DNA from: Zeimonas sp039807785
GTDB lineage: Bacteria; Pseudomonadota; Gammaproteobacteria; Burkholderiales; Burkholderiaceae_E
Length of the DNA stretch: 37,328 nt
Direction: 5' to 3'
Assembly (NCBI GenBank): GCA_039807785.1
Contig: JBDHRX010000016.1
Coordinates: forward strand, 1-37,328
The position numbers and the translations under genes are program-made. This document shows positions 21,212-29,296 of the stretch, one piece after another (position 1 is the stretch's first letter; each line of letters starts with the position of its first letter). The notes under the pieces are model-generated. The model ran no database searches. It saw only the letters and a list, made by a program, of their open reading frames with translations, and was not told the DNA's origin.

Positions 21212-21631
21212 ATGCATACGATTCATGTCGACGTGGTCAGCGCCGAGCGCTCGATCTTCGAGGGCAAGGCCGAGTTCGTCGCGCTGCCCGGCGAGGCCGG
21301 CGAGCTGGGCATCTACCCGCAGCACACGCCGCTGATCACCCGCATCAAGCCGGGTGCGGTGCGCATCAAGATCGCCGGCCAGGCCGAGGAAGAGTTCGTG
21401 TTCGTGGCCGGCGGCATCCTCGAGGTGCAGCCGAACCGCGTGACCGTGCTCGCCGACACGGCCATCCGCGGCCACGACCTCGACGAGGCGAAGGCCGAGG
21501 AAGCCAAGCGCGCCGCCGAGGAAGCGCTCGCCAACCGCACCGGCACGATCGACTACGCGAAGGCCCAGGCCGAGCTGGCCGCCGCGATCGCGCAGATCGC
21601 CGCGCTGCGCAAGTTCCGCCAGCGCAAGTAG
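21212..21631 (+). CDS. atpC: F1Fo ATP synthase subunit epsilon
   Basis: The 139-residue epsilon subunit, which docks gamma on the c-ring and inhibits ATP hydrolysis. The N-terminal beta-sandwich shows VDVVSAERSIFEGKA, LPGEAGELGIYPQHTPLIT and GGILEVQPNRVTVLADTA. The C-terminal helices begin after EAKAEEAKRAAEEA. I chose ATG 21212 because GGAG lies 5 nt before it and the family usually begins M-x-T-I-H-V-D; ATG 21194 and GTG 21191 are in frame but lack a ribosome binding site. This ends the operon. Confidence 0.96.
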   Translation: MHTIHVDVVSAERSIFEGKAEFVALPGEAGELGIYPQHTPLITRIKPGAVRIKIAGQAEEEFVFVAGGILEVQPNRVTVLADTAIRGHDLDEAKAEEAKRAAEEALANRTGTIDYAKAQAELAAAIAQIAALRKFRQRK

Positions 21632-21688
21632 TCCCCGGCACGGCGCGTCCGCGGCCCCGCTCCCGGGTCGCGCGGCGGCCTGACCCCG

Positions 21689-21712
21689 GGCGGCGCCGGG
21701 TCCGGCGCCGCC
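21689..21712. terminator. Strong hairpin between the converging atpC and CoA-transferase genes
   Basis: GGCGGCGCCG and CGGCGCCGCC (21689-21698 and 21703-21712) form a perfect 10-bp GC stem with a GGTC loop, 57 nt after the atpC stop and 10 nt beyond the CoA-transferase stop. There is no T-run on either strand, but a symmetric stem between convergent operons is the usual place for bidirectional termination. Confidence 0.5.
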
Positions 21713-21722
21713 TGCAAGCGCG

Positions 21723-22988
21723 TCACTCGCCGCTTCGCCCGAACACGCCGGCGGCGCGCAGCGCCGCGAGCCGCGGCGTGTCGCAGCCGAGCAGCTCGCG
21801 CAGCACCGCCTCGGTGTCCTGGCCCAGCAGCGGCGCCGCGACCGGATCGACCGCCGGCGTGCCCGACAGCCGGAACGGCGCGGCGATGTTGGGCACCGCT
21901 CCGGCGCTCGGGTGCGGGATGCGCGACAGCAGCCCCCGGTCCCGCATCTCCTCGGAGGCGAAGGCCTCGCCGATCGAGCGCACCGGCCCCATCGGCACTC
22001 CGCAGGCCTGCGCGCGCTCGAGCCACAGCTCGCGCGGCTCGCGTTCGAGCAGCGCCTCCAGCCGCTCGTGCAGCGCGTCGCGGTGCGCCATGCGCTGCGC
22101 GTTGCTGCGGTAGCGCGGATCGTCGGCCAGGTCGGGGCTGCCCAGCACCTCCGCGGCGAGGCGCTGGAACAGCCGGTCGTTCGCGCACGAGAGGTAGACC
22201 GGCCCGTCGCGCGTCCGGAACAGCCCGGCCGGCGCATAGGTGTTCGATCCGTTGCCCGAGCGATGCTGCTCCTCGCCGGTCATCAGGTGGTTCATCGCGT
22301 TCTGCCCGATCAGCGCCACCGCGCTGTCGAACAGCGCCGCCTCGACGAACTGGCCGCGGCCGTGCCGCGCGCGCGCGATCAGGGCGGCGAGGACCGCGTT
22401 GCAGGCCATCATGCCGGTCGAGATGTCGACGATCGACGGCCCCGTGCGCACCGGATCCTGGCCGGCGAAGCCGTTCAGCGAGAGGAAGCCGCTGTCGGCC
22501 TGGACGATCGGGTCGTAGCCGTGCCGCCCGGCGAAGCGGCCCGCTCGTCCATAGGCCGACACGCTGCAGTAGATCAGCCGCGGGTTGTCGGCCGACAGCA
22601 CGGCGTAGGACAGCCCGAGCCGTTCCATGACTCCGGTCGAGAAGTTCTCGACCACTACGTCGGCCTGCCGGGCAAGCTCGCGCGCCAGCTCCCGGCCCGC
22701 CGGCAGGCGCAGGTCGAGCGCGATGCTGCGCTTGTTGCGGTTGGCCCAGACGTGGCAGGCGCTCTCGCCGCCGAGCGACGGCGGCAGCAGGGCACGGCTG
22801 TCGTCGCCGCCCGCGGGGTGCTCGACCTTGATGACCTCGGCGCCGAGGTCGGCGAGCAGCAGGGTGGCGAAAGGCCCGGCCAGCAGGCGCGAGAAGTCGA
22901 GCACCCGGACCCCCTGGAGGGCGACCGGAGCGTCCGCGGGCCGCGGCCGGGGCGGCGGCAGCGCGGATACCGGGTCCTGGGCGCTCAT
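21723..22988 (-). CDS. CaiB/BaiF-family (class III) CoA transferase
   Basis: A 421-residue CoA transferase of the formyl-CoA transferase fold, which moves CoA between acids through an aspartyl-CoA thioester intermediate. Visible family motifs are VRVLDFSRLLAGPFATLLLADLGAEVIKVE (about 27-56), NRNKRSIALDL (84-93), and SIVDISTGMMACNAVLAAL with the predicted nucleophile Asp188. EAALFDSAV and the small C-terminal domain follow. It is the last gene of a probable bug-ACAD-CoA-transferase operon, 43 nt after the dehydrogenase. Its role would be to activate the acid substrate with CoA from an acyl-CoA donor. The donor and acceptor cannot be told from sequence. Confidence 0.9.
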   Translation of the reverse strand: MSAQDPVSALPPPRPRPADAPVALQGVRVLDFSRLLAGPFATLLLADLGAEVIKVEHPAGGDDSRALLPPSLGGESACHVWANRNKRSIALDLRLPAGRELARELARQADVVVENFSTGVMERLGLSYAVLSADNPRLIYCSVSAYGRAGRFAGRHGYDPIVQADSGFLSLNGFAGQDPVRTGPSIVDISTGMMACNAVLAALIARARHGRGQFVEAALFDSAVALIGQNAMNHLMTGEEQHRSGNGSNTYAPAGLFRTRDGPVYLSCANDRLFQRLAAEVLGSPDLADDPRYRSNAQRMAHRDALHERLEALLEREPRELWLERAQACGVPMGPVRSIGEAFASEEMRDRGLLSRIPHPSAGAVPNIAAPFRLSGTPAVDPVAAPLLGQDTEAVLRELLGCDTPRLAALRAAGVFGRSGE

Positions 22989-23031
22989 CGCGGGATGCCT
23001 CGGGGCCGCGGACGCACGGCGGGCGCGGCGG

Positions 23032-24171
23032 CTAGCGACGCATCGACTTCGCGATGATGGTCCGCTGGATCTGCGAGGTGCCGCCGCCGATCGTCGACTG
23101 CATGCCTTCGCGGAAGTAGCGTTCCATGTCGGCCTCGGGCAGCATGCCGTGCCCGCCCAGGATCTGCATGCCCTGGCGGGTGACCTGCTGCAGCGTCTCC
23201 GAGGCGAACAGCTTGGCCATGCTCACCTCGCGCGAGCACGGGAGCTCGCGCGTGGCCATCTCGGCCGCGCGATAGACCAGCAGGCGCGCCGCGTCGACGG
23301 CGGTCTGCATGTCGGCCAGCATGTGGCGGATCACCTGGAAGTCGAACAGGCGAGTGTCGAACTGCATGCGGTCGTGCGCGTACCGCAGCGCGTCGTCCAC
23401 GGCCTGCTGGGCGTTGCCGACGTAGGCCGCGGAGACCGCGATCCGCTCGAGCTCGAGGTGGTCGGTGATGATCTTCCAGCCCATCCCGGGCTCGCCGAGG
23501 ACGTTCGCGGCCGGCACGCGCGCGCCGTCGGCGAAGATCTCGGTGGTGCCGGTGGCGCGTCGCGCCAGCGTCGGCAGGCGGCGGATGTCGAGGCCGGGCG
23601 TGTCGTTCGGGACCAGCAGGACGCTGAGGCCGCTCTGCTTGCGCGAGCCGCTCTCGGTGCGCACCAGCATGGCCAGGACCGCGTTCTTCGCCGATGCGCC
23701 CGAGCACCAGAGCTTCTGGCCGGTGATCTTCCAGGCGTCGCCGTCGCGCTCGGCGCGGGTCCGGGTGTTCGAGGCGTCCGAGCCGGCGGACGGCTCGGAG
23801 ATCGAGATCGAGAAGCGCAGGTCGCCGCGCATGAACCCCGGAAGGAAGGCCTCGCGCTGCGCGTCGCTGCCGTACTTCACGATGTTCATGGCGGTGAACG
23901 TGGAGACCATGAACGCGGTGGCGAAATCGAAGCCGTAGCGCGCGAGCCCTTCGCACATCAGGGCGTAGTCGAAGATCGACCCGCCGTCGCCGCCCTGGGA
24001 CTCCGGGATCAGCAGGCGCAGCCACCCCATGCCGGCGATCTTCTCGTAGGCTTCGTAGGGGTACTGCCGCTCGATGTCGCACTTGCGCACGTACTCGCGG
24101 CCGACCTCGTTCTCCATCACCCGGAAAACGGTATCGCGCCAGAGCACCTGCTCTTCGGTCAGGAAGTCCAT
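23032..24171 (-). CDS. Acyl-CoA dehydrogenase, helix-G glutamate type
   Basis: A 379-residue FAD-dependent acyl-CoA dehydrogenase, introducing a 2,3 double bond and passing electrons to ETF. The FAD-binding segments SISISEPSAGSD (121-132) and WKITGQKLWCSGA (147-159) and the C-terminal MQILGGHGMLPEADMERYFRE are clear. At the site of the MCAD catalytic glutamate (usually YEGT) it has IGGGT, with Gly363. The helix-G position has Glu242 in LELERIAVSA, as in isovaleryl-CoA and long-chain dehydrogenases, so that residue is the likely base. A branched-chain or long substrate is therefore plausible. It lies 28 nt after the Bug gene and 43 nt before the CoA transferase. Confidence 0.9.
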   Translation of the reverse strand: MDFLTEEQVLWRDTVFRVMENEVGREYVRKCDIERQYPYEAYEKIAGMGWLRLLIPESQGGDGGSIFDYALMCEGLARYGFDFATAFMVSTFTAMNIVKYGSDAQREAFLPGFMRGDLRFSISISEPSAGSDASNTRTRAERDGDAWKITGQKLWCSGASAKNAVLAMLVRTESGSRKQSGLSVLLVPNDTPGLDIRRLPTLARRATGTTEIFADGARVPAANVLGEPGMGWKIITDHLELERIAVSAAYVGNAQQAVDDALRYAHDRMQFDTRLFDFQVIRHMLADMQTAVDAARLLVYRAAEMATRELPCSREVSMAKLFASETLQQVTRQGMQILGGHGMLPEADMERYFREGMQSTIGGGTSQIQRTIIAKSMRR

Positions 24172-24199
24172 GGTCTCCTCGGCTCGCTGCGCCGCGCGG

Positions 24200-25195
24200 C
24201 TACTTGGCGATGTTCAGCGTCGGCACGAGCTTGGCGAACTGGGAGGTCTCGGCCTCGATGAACTGCCGCAGCTCGGCGGGCGTGCTGCCCACGAGCTCGG
24301 TGCCGGATCGCGCCGCGAAGCCCTTGGCCTCGTCCGTTCCGATCCACTGCTTCACCTGGCGGTAGATCTTGTCGACGATGTCGCTGGGCACGCCGGCCGG
24401 CGCCACCAGGCCGTACCACTCGGTCGCCTCGAAGCCCGGGAACATCTCCGACACGGTGGGCACGTCCGGCAGCAGCGGCGAGCGCTTCAGCCCGGTGCTG
24501 GCGATCACCTTGATCTTGCCGGACTTCATCTGCGCGAGCACCGTGCCCTGGTCCAGCACCGCCACCGGCAACTGGCCGCCGACCAGGTTCGACACCACGG
24601 CGGCGCCGCCGGGGTACGGCACGTGGACGAAATTGGTCTTCGCCAGCTGGTTGACGTGGGCCATCCCCACGTGCGCGCGCGAGCCCACGCCCGAGGTGCC
24701 GTAGGCGCCGTACTTGACCGGATCCTTCGTGACCAGCTCGATCAGTTCCTTCAGGTTCGATGCGGGGACTTCGGGGTTGGCGACGATGATCTTCGGGTTG
24801 CGCATCACGAGCGTGATCGGCGAGAAGTCGCGCGTGATGTTGAAGGGCACGTTGTCGCTCATCGCGCCCATGATGGTGTGGCCCGGAACGACCATCCCGA
24901 GGGTGTAGCCGTCGGGCGCCGACTTCGCCACCGCGGTGACGCCGATGGCGCCGGCCGCGCCGGTGCGGTTCTCGACGACGACGCTCTGTCCCCATGCGCT
25001 CGCCAGCGCTCCGCCGATGAGGCGGCACACGACGTCCGTCGGCCCGCCGACCGAGAACGGCACGATGATCCGCATCGGCTTGTTGGGGAACGAGTCGGCG
25101 CCCTGCGCCATCGCGAACCGCGCGCCGCCCGCGCACAAGGTTCCGCCCGCGACGCCCAGCGCGCGGCCCAACAGCGATCGTCTCGAGATTCCCAT
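24200..25195 (-). CDS. Bug/TctC-family periplasmic solute-binding protein
   Basis: A 331-residue tripartite-tricarboxylate-transporter receptor with a twin-arginine signal (ISRRSLLGRALGVAGG, probable cleavage after AMA near residue 31). The mature protein starts with PNKPMRIIVPFSVGGPTDVVCRLI, the Bug signature, and continues with VENRTGAAGAIG, YGTSGVGSRAHVG and VPYPGGAA. Bug proteins bind carboxylates in the periplasm and deliver them to TctAB membrane partners. No tctA or tctB gene is in this window, the usual orphan situation in Burkholderiales. I chose ATG 25195, which has GGAGG 8 nt before it and places the RR motif right after the start. It heads an operon with an acyl-CoA dehydrogenase and a CoA transferase, so the ligand is probably the acid they process. 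Confidence 0.9.
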   Translation of the reverse strand: MGISRRSLLGRALGVAGGTLCAGGARFAMAQGADSFPNKPMRIIVPFSVGGPTDVVCRLIGGALASAWGQSVVVENRTGAAGAIGVTAVAKSAPDGYTLGMVVPGHTIMGAMSDNVPFNITRDFSPITLVMRNPKIIVANPEVPASNLKELIELVTKDPVKYGAYGTSGVGSRAHVGMAHVNQLAKTNFVHVPYPGGAAVVSNLVGGQLPVAVLDQGTVLAQMKSGKIKVIASTGLKRSPLLPDVPTVSEMFPGFEATEWYGLVAPAGVPSDIVDKIYRQVKQWIGTDEAKGFAARSGTELVGSTPAELRQFIEAETSQFAKLVPTLNIAK

Positions 25196-25336
25196 GAGTC
25201 CAGCCTCCTCGATTGTTGGAAACGAATTCTTCCGACGAGACGCGCACGGCGAGCTCTTGCAACGCGGAGTGCGCGCTGTCTGCGCGCTCACCCTGCGGGC
25301 CTCGGCGCGAGGACGCTAGGAGGGTGAACAGGTCTT

Positions 25337-25400
25337 AGTATTCAGACCCGGCCGGACCGTCACAAACGTTTTTTTTTCCGCCAACGCGGACCAAAACTCA
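25337..25400 (-). promoter_or_regulatory. LysR-type promoter of the bug-ACAD-CoA transferase operon
   Basis: Read toward the gene: the box TGAGTTTTGGTCC (complement of 25388-25400; the last base departs from T-N11-A), exactly 22 nt including an A9 run, then TTGTGA (-35, 25360-25365), 17 nt, and AATACT (-10, 25337-25342). The spacing is identical to that of the four promoters at 29072, 31708, 31795 and 35136, with the box centre near -64. The box overlaps the stop codon of the molybdoenzyme gene. This is the most degenerate of the five copies. Confidence 0.5.
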
Positions 25401-27683
25401 ATTGCCGTTCGCGTCAACGTCGCGCGCGGCATCGGCCGCTTCGATCTCGACGAGGCAGGACATCGCGTTCGGCCCCTGCGTCCATTCGGAGGTGCCGATG
25501 TCGAGCGTGAGCGTGTTGGCGGCGCCGGCGCGGTCGAGCCCCGATGCATCGGGCGAGAACCATGCGCCGGTCGCCATGATCGCGACCCCGGGCAGCACGT
25601 CGGGGCTGATCGTCAGCCCCGCCAGGCAGGCGCCGCGATCGTTCCGGATCCGCACCAGGGTGCCGTCCGCGAGCGCGCGGGCGCGCGCGTCGTCGGGGTG
25701 GAGCAATACGCGCTCCGCGCCGTCGATCGTCGACGACAGCGAGTCGGGGGTGAAGTTGCGCTGGCTGTGCAGCCGGTTCGCCGGCTGCACCGACACGAGA
25801 TGGATCGGGTGGCGGCGCGCGTCCGGGCTGCCGAGCCACTCGACCGGCTCGATCCATTGCGGGTGGCCCTTGATGCCGGCCTCGCCCGCGGCGCGGATCG
25901 CCTCGCTGAACAGCTCGATGCGGCCGCTGGGCGTCGCGAGCGGATGCGCCGCCGGGTCGGCGCGGAATGCCCCGAGCAGCACGTAGTCGGTGTCGCCGCG
26001 CGCGGGCACCGCGATGCGTCCGAGCGTCCAGAACGCCTCGAAGTCGGGCAGGCCGGCGCCGGCCGCGCCCTGGGCGGCGCGGAACCGGTCATAGATGAGG
26101 CGCAGCCATGCCTGCTCCGAGCGGCCCTCGGTGAACGCGGCGGCCGTGCCGAGCCGCTGCGACAGCTCGGTGAGCACCGACAGGTCGCACCGGGCCTGGT
26201 GCAGCGGCGCGATCGCCTGGTGCATCGCGAGGGCGTATGGGTCGCGCGACGATCCGCCGATGTCGTTACGCTCCAGCGTGGTGGTCGCGGGCAGCACGAT
26301 ATCGGCCCGCTTCGCGGTCGGGGTCCACCAGATGTCGTGGACCACGATCGTCTCGGGGCGCGCCCATGCCCGTTCCAGGCGGTTCAACTGCTGGTGGTGA
26401 TGGAACGGGTTGCCGCCGGCCCAGTGGACCAGGCGCACGTCGGGATAGGTCCGGGTCTCGCCCTGGAACCGGTACGGCTCGCCCGGATGCAGCAGCATGT
26501 CGGCGATGCGCGCCACCGGGATCGACGATCGCGCCGGGTTGGGCGGCATCGGCATCTCCGGTCCCGGCGTCGGGATGCGCGGATTGCCCACGCCGTTCAT
26601 CGACCCGTGCCCGAAGCCGAACCCGCCGCCCGGGGTGCCGACCTGGCCGAGGATCGCGGCCAGCGCGATCAGCATCCAGTAGGGCTGCTCGCCGCGATGC
26701 GCGCGCTGCACCGAGTAGCTCGCGGTGAGGTAGCTGCGCACGCCGCACAGGCGGCGCGCCAGGTCCTCGATGCGGCCGGCCGGCACGCCGGTGATTTCCT
26801 GCGCCCAGCGCGCCGACTTGGGGACGCCGTCGCTCTCGCCGAGGAGGTAGGCGCGCAGGATCGGCCAGCCCGTGCAATGGCTGGCGAGGAAGCCTTCGTC
26901 CTGCGCGCCGCGGCGCACGACCTCGTGCGCCAGCGCGAGCATGAACGCCACGTCGGTATTCGGCCGGATCGGGATCCATTCGGCGTTCAGGAACGCCGGG
27001 CAGTCGCCGCGCGCCGGGCTCACGTTGACGACCTGCGTGCCGCCGGCGGCGAGCTGCTCGAGCCAGTGCCGCAGCATGTGCTGCCCCGCGCCGCCCGAGG
27101 TGATCTGGCTGTTGCGCAGCGCCAGCCCGCCGAAGGCGACGAGGACCCGGGTGTTCCGGACCAGGCTGGGCCATTCGGTGACCACGCCGGTGAGCGGATG
27201 ATGCGTGCCGATCACCTGCGGCAGCAGGAACTGCGCCGTCCCCCAGCTGTAGTTGCCGACCTGGTCGACGCAGCCGCCGCCGGTGAAATGGAAGCGCCGG
27301 ATCAGCGAGCGCGCATGATGGAGGCGTCCCGCCGACGACCATCCGTACGAGCCGCCCAGGATGCCGTCGGCGCCGTGCTGCGCGCGCACGCGCCGGATCT
27401 CCTGCGCCACGAGCTCGAGCGCGAGGTCCCAGTCGACCTCGACGAACTCGTCGCGGCCCCGCTGCGATCCGTCGGAGCGCTCGCGCCGCTCGAGCCAGCC
27501 GCGCCGCACGCAGGGGCGGCGGATCCGGGTGGGTGAATAGACGGCCGGAACGATGCCGTCGATGAGGGGCGAAGGGTCCGGATCGTCCTCGAACGGCTCG
27601 CAGCGCAGCAGCACGCCGTCCTGGACGATCGCGTCGAAGGCGCCCCAGTGCGCCAGATGCGGCACCCGTCTGGGCGTGGACAT
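25398..27683 (-). CDS. Cytoplasmic DMSO-reductase-family molybdoenzyme, BisC/TorZ-like
   Basis: A 761-residue molybdopterin oxidoreductase close in length to biotin sulfoxide reductase. It starts straight into the catalytic fold with no Tat signal and no N-terminal cysteine cluster for a [4Fe-4S] centre, so it appears to be a soluble, cytoplasmic single-cofactor enzyme. The segment GGSYGWSSAGRLHHARSLIRRF (110-131) matches the TorA/DMSOR/BisC region with Ser117 as predicted Mo ligand. GNYSWGTAQFLLPQVIG, GGNPFHHHQQLNRL and the C-terminal PANRLHSQRN cofactor-binding block follow. Known relatives reduce S- or N-oxides. It lies 83 nt after an acyl-CoA dehydrogenase, almost certainly in one operon, which is unusual company. 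Its substrate is unknown. Confidence 0.87.
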   Translation of the reverse strand: MSTPRRVPHLAHWGAFDAIVQDGVLLRCEPFEDDPDPSPLIDGIVPAVYSPTRIRRPCVRRGWLERRERSDGSQRGRDEFVEVDWDLALELVAQEIRRVRAQHGADGILGGSYGWSSAGRLHHARSLIRRFHFTGGGCVDQVGNYSWGTAQFLLPQVIGTHHPLTGVVTEWPSLVRNTRVLVAFGGLALRNSQITSGGAGQHMLRHWLEQLAAGGTQVVNVSPARGDCPAFLNAEWIPIRPNTDVAFMLALAHEVVRRGAQDEGFLASHCTGWPILRAYLLGESDGVPKSARWAQEITGVPAGRIEDLARRLCGVRSYLTASYSVQRAHRGEQPYWMLIALAAILGQVGTPGGGFGFGHGSMNGVGNPRIPTPGPEMPMPPNPARSSIPVARIADMLLHPGEPYRFQGETRTYPDVRLVHWAGGNPFHHHQQLNRLERAWARPETIVVHDIWWTPTAKRADIVLPATTTLERNDIGGSSRDPYALAMHQAIAPLHQARCDLSVLTELSQRLGTAAAFTEGRSEQAWLRLIYDRFRAAQGAAGAGLPDFEAFWTLGRIAVPARGDTDYVLLGAFRADPAAHPLATPSGRIELFSEAIRAAGEAGIKGHPQWIEPVEWLGSPDARRHPIHLVSVQPANRLHSQRNFTPDSLSSTIDGAERVLLHPDDARARALADGTLVRIRNDRGACLAGLTISPDVLPGVAIMATGAWFSPDASGLDRAGAANTLTLDIGTSEWTQGPNAMSCLVEIEAADAARDVDANGN

Positions 27684-27766
27684 GGAAATCGATCCTCCGA
27701 GCTCCGGCCGCGAACGAGGGCGAGGTCACCCCGGTCGCGGCAGCGAGGGACCGAAGCCGCGCCGCG

Positions 27767-28984
27767 TCAGTGGCGCTTGGCGTAGGGATAGTAACTCTGG
27801 GCGACGTCCAGGCGCCCCAGCTGGCCCCCGCCCAGCCACAACTGGATCACCTTGCTGTCCCGGAGATACTTCTCGACATGATATTCGCGCGAGTACCCGT
27901 AGGAGCCCATCAGCTCCATGGCCTTGTTGCACACCATCTCGGTCACGTCGCAGGCGAAGACTTTCGCGGCGCTCGCCCTGCCGAGCAGGAAATCGTCTCC
28001 GGGGCTTCCGAAGCGTTCGCGGTCGTTGAACATCGCCGCGACATGCAGGTAATGGGCGCGCGCCGATTCGATGGCGATCGCCATGTCGGCGATCATGGCG
28101 GCCTGCAGCGAATGGTTGCGAACCGACTTCCCGCCGTAGAACCGCGTGCCGGTGTACTCGATGACGGTCTCGAGGACCGCCTGGGCATTCCCCAGCGTCA
28201 TCGGCGCGCTCGTCAGGCGCCCCCAGCTCAGGTTGTTGCGGAAGAGCTTCCAGTCCGTCCCCGGGCCGCCCGCCCGGTAGCTTCTCGGGACGCGCACGTC
28301 GTTGAAATAGATGGCGGCGTTGACGTCGGTGATCCGCATCCCCATCTTGCTTTCGGGCTTGCCGAACGTCAGGCCCGGCGTGTCCTTCGGCACGTAGATG
28401 AGCGCGACGCCGTTCTCTTCCTGCTCGATGTCGGTGGTGCAGACCACGCAGTACAGGTCCGCGATGCTCGCTCCGCTCGGCCACATCTTCTCGCCGTTGA
28501 TCACCCACTCGTCGCCATCGAGCCTGGCGGTGGTGCGGATCGTGCGCCCGTGGGCGGCCGCGTCCTCGACGTTGCATCCCCCGGCCGGCTCGGTGATGGC
28601 GAGGCAGGCGCAGCGCGGTTCGTCGCCGCAGAACAGGGGCGCGAACTGGTCCAGGACGACCTTGTTCTGTGCCCCCATGGCCGCGGCCATCGCCCAGGGC
28701 ACGATCAGCGCATGCAGCGAAAGCCCGCTGTCCCCGCGCGAGATCTCCTCGGTGAGCGCGCAGACGGTCGTCGCGGACCGGATCCCCAGTCCCCCGTACT
28801 TCTGGGAGAAGCCGCGCTTCTGGATCCCCATCTTGACCAGCCCGTCATAGGCGCGGTGGAAGGCATCGTAGCTTTCGTCGAGCTCGATCCGGAGCGGCAT
28901 GACCGCCTTGTCGACGTAGTTCCGGACCGCGGACAGGATGGCCTTGTCCTCCTCGGAAGAAACGTGGGTGCCATATCGCTGCAT
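27767..28984 (-). CDS. Acyl-CoA dehydrogenase-like protein lacking both usual catalytic glutamates
   Basis: A 405-residue protein of the acyl-CoA dehydrogenase fold. FAD-site segments are CLAITEPAGGCNVED (127-141) and WVINGEKMWPSGA (160-172), and the C-terminal domain has MELMGSYGYSREYHVEKYLRD (356-376). By eye, the MCAD catalytic site (normally YEGT) reads LWLGGG, with Leu384 where Glu is expected. The helix-G alternative (normally LER) reads SWGRL, with Gly255. Neither usual base is present, so the reaction may differ from simple alpha,beta-dehydrogenation. I chose ATG 28984, with GAGG 8 nt before it; an upstream in-frame ATG at 29137 would swallow the promoter at 29072-29136. It is divergent from lysR and heads the operon with the molybdoenzyme. 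Confidence 0.85.
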   Translation of the reverse strand: MQRYGTHVSSEEDKAILSAVRNYVDKAVMPLRIELDESYDAFHRAYDGLVKMGIQKRGFSQKYGGLGIRSATTVCALTEEISRGDSGLSLHALIVPWAMAAAMGAQNKVVLDQFAPLFCGDEPRCACLAITEPAGGCNVEDAAAHGRTIRTTARLDGDEWVINGEKMWPSGASIADLYCVVCTTDIEQEENGVALIYVPKDTPGLTFGKPESKMGMRITDVNAAIYFNDVRVPRSYRAGGPGTDWKLFRNNLSWGRLTSAPMTLGNAQAVLETVIEYTGTRFYGGKSVRNHSLQAAMIADMAIAIESARAHYLHVAAMFNDRERFGSPGDDFLLGRASAAKVFACDVTEMVCNKAMELMGSYGYSREYHVEKYLRDSKVIQLWLGGGQLGRLDVAQSYYPYAKRH

Positions 28985-29071
28985 CGCGCATACCTCGGAG
29001 TCTGATCTGAACGGACGGATCGTCGGCGTCGAGGACAGGGGAAAAGCGGCGGCGCGGATCCGGATCGTGTC

Positions 29072-29136
29072 ATTCTTGCGTTCGCGGAGCGGAATCCTCA
29101 ACCGATTTTCCGGCGACCTCGCGTGACTGGAATTCA
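29072..29136 (-). promoter_or_regulatory. LysR-type promoter of the ACAD-molybdoenzyme operon
   Basis: Read toward the gene: box TGAATTCCAGTCA (complement of 29124-29136; T-N11-A with TGA/TCA arms), exactly 22 nt ending GGAAAATCGG, then TTGAGG (-35, 29096-29101), 18 nt, and AAGAAT (-10, 29072-29077). Ungapped alignment with the aldehyde dehydrogenase and thiolase promoters holds from the box through the -35. The lysR gene starts 160 bp on the other side, the classical divergent arrangement for a LysR regulator and its target. Confidence 0.75.
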
Positions 29137-29166
29137 TGCATGGCGCGCTGGTGCGGTGCCGCCGGT

Positions 29167-29180
29167 TTGACGCGCGTCAA
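29167..29180 (+). promoter_or_regulatory. Fnr/Dnr-type palindrome upstream of lysR
   Basis: TTGACGCGCGTCAA is a perfect 14-bp palindrome of the form TTGA-N6-TCAA, the half-site pattern of Fnr, Anr and Dnr regulators. It ends 22 nt before TAGCTT (29203-29208), a modest -10. That puts its centre near -41.5 from the inferred start, the class II activator position. Binding by an Fnr-like protein is inference. The Crp/Fnr protein in this window has a different expected site. Confidence 0.5.
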
Positions 29181-29296
29181 GGCCGGTTCCAGGGGTGCGC
29201 GCTAGCTTTTCCCCGGACCTGCGCCGGGCAGGGCCCGCTCCAGCCGTCGGCGGGCACGGGAGCATCGCCCGCGTATGACATCGGGGAGTGGCGATC

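Noticed and set aside
25369..25377. T9 run on the + strand as an intrinsic terminator
   Set aside because: No + strand gene ends here and there is no stem before it. On the minus strand it is an A9 run within the shared 22-nt promoter element.
28985..29137. N-terminal extension of the acyl-CoA dehydrogenase-like protein at 27767 to ATG 29137
   Set aside because: It would place the conserved promoter inside the gene. The shorter start has GAGG 8 nt before it, and the extension has no dehydrogenase similarity.
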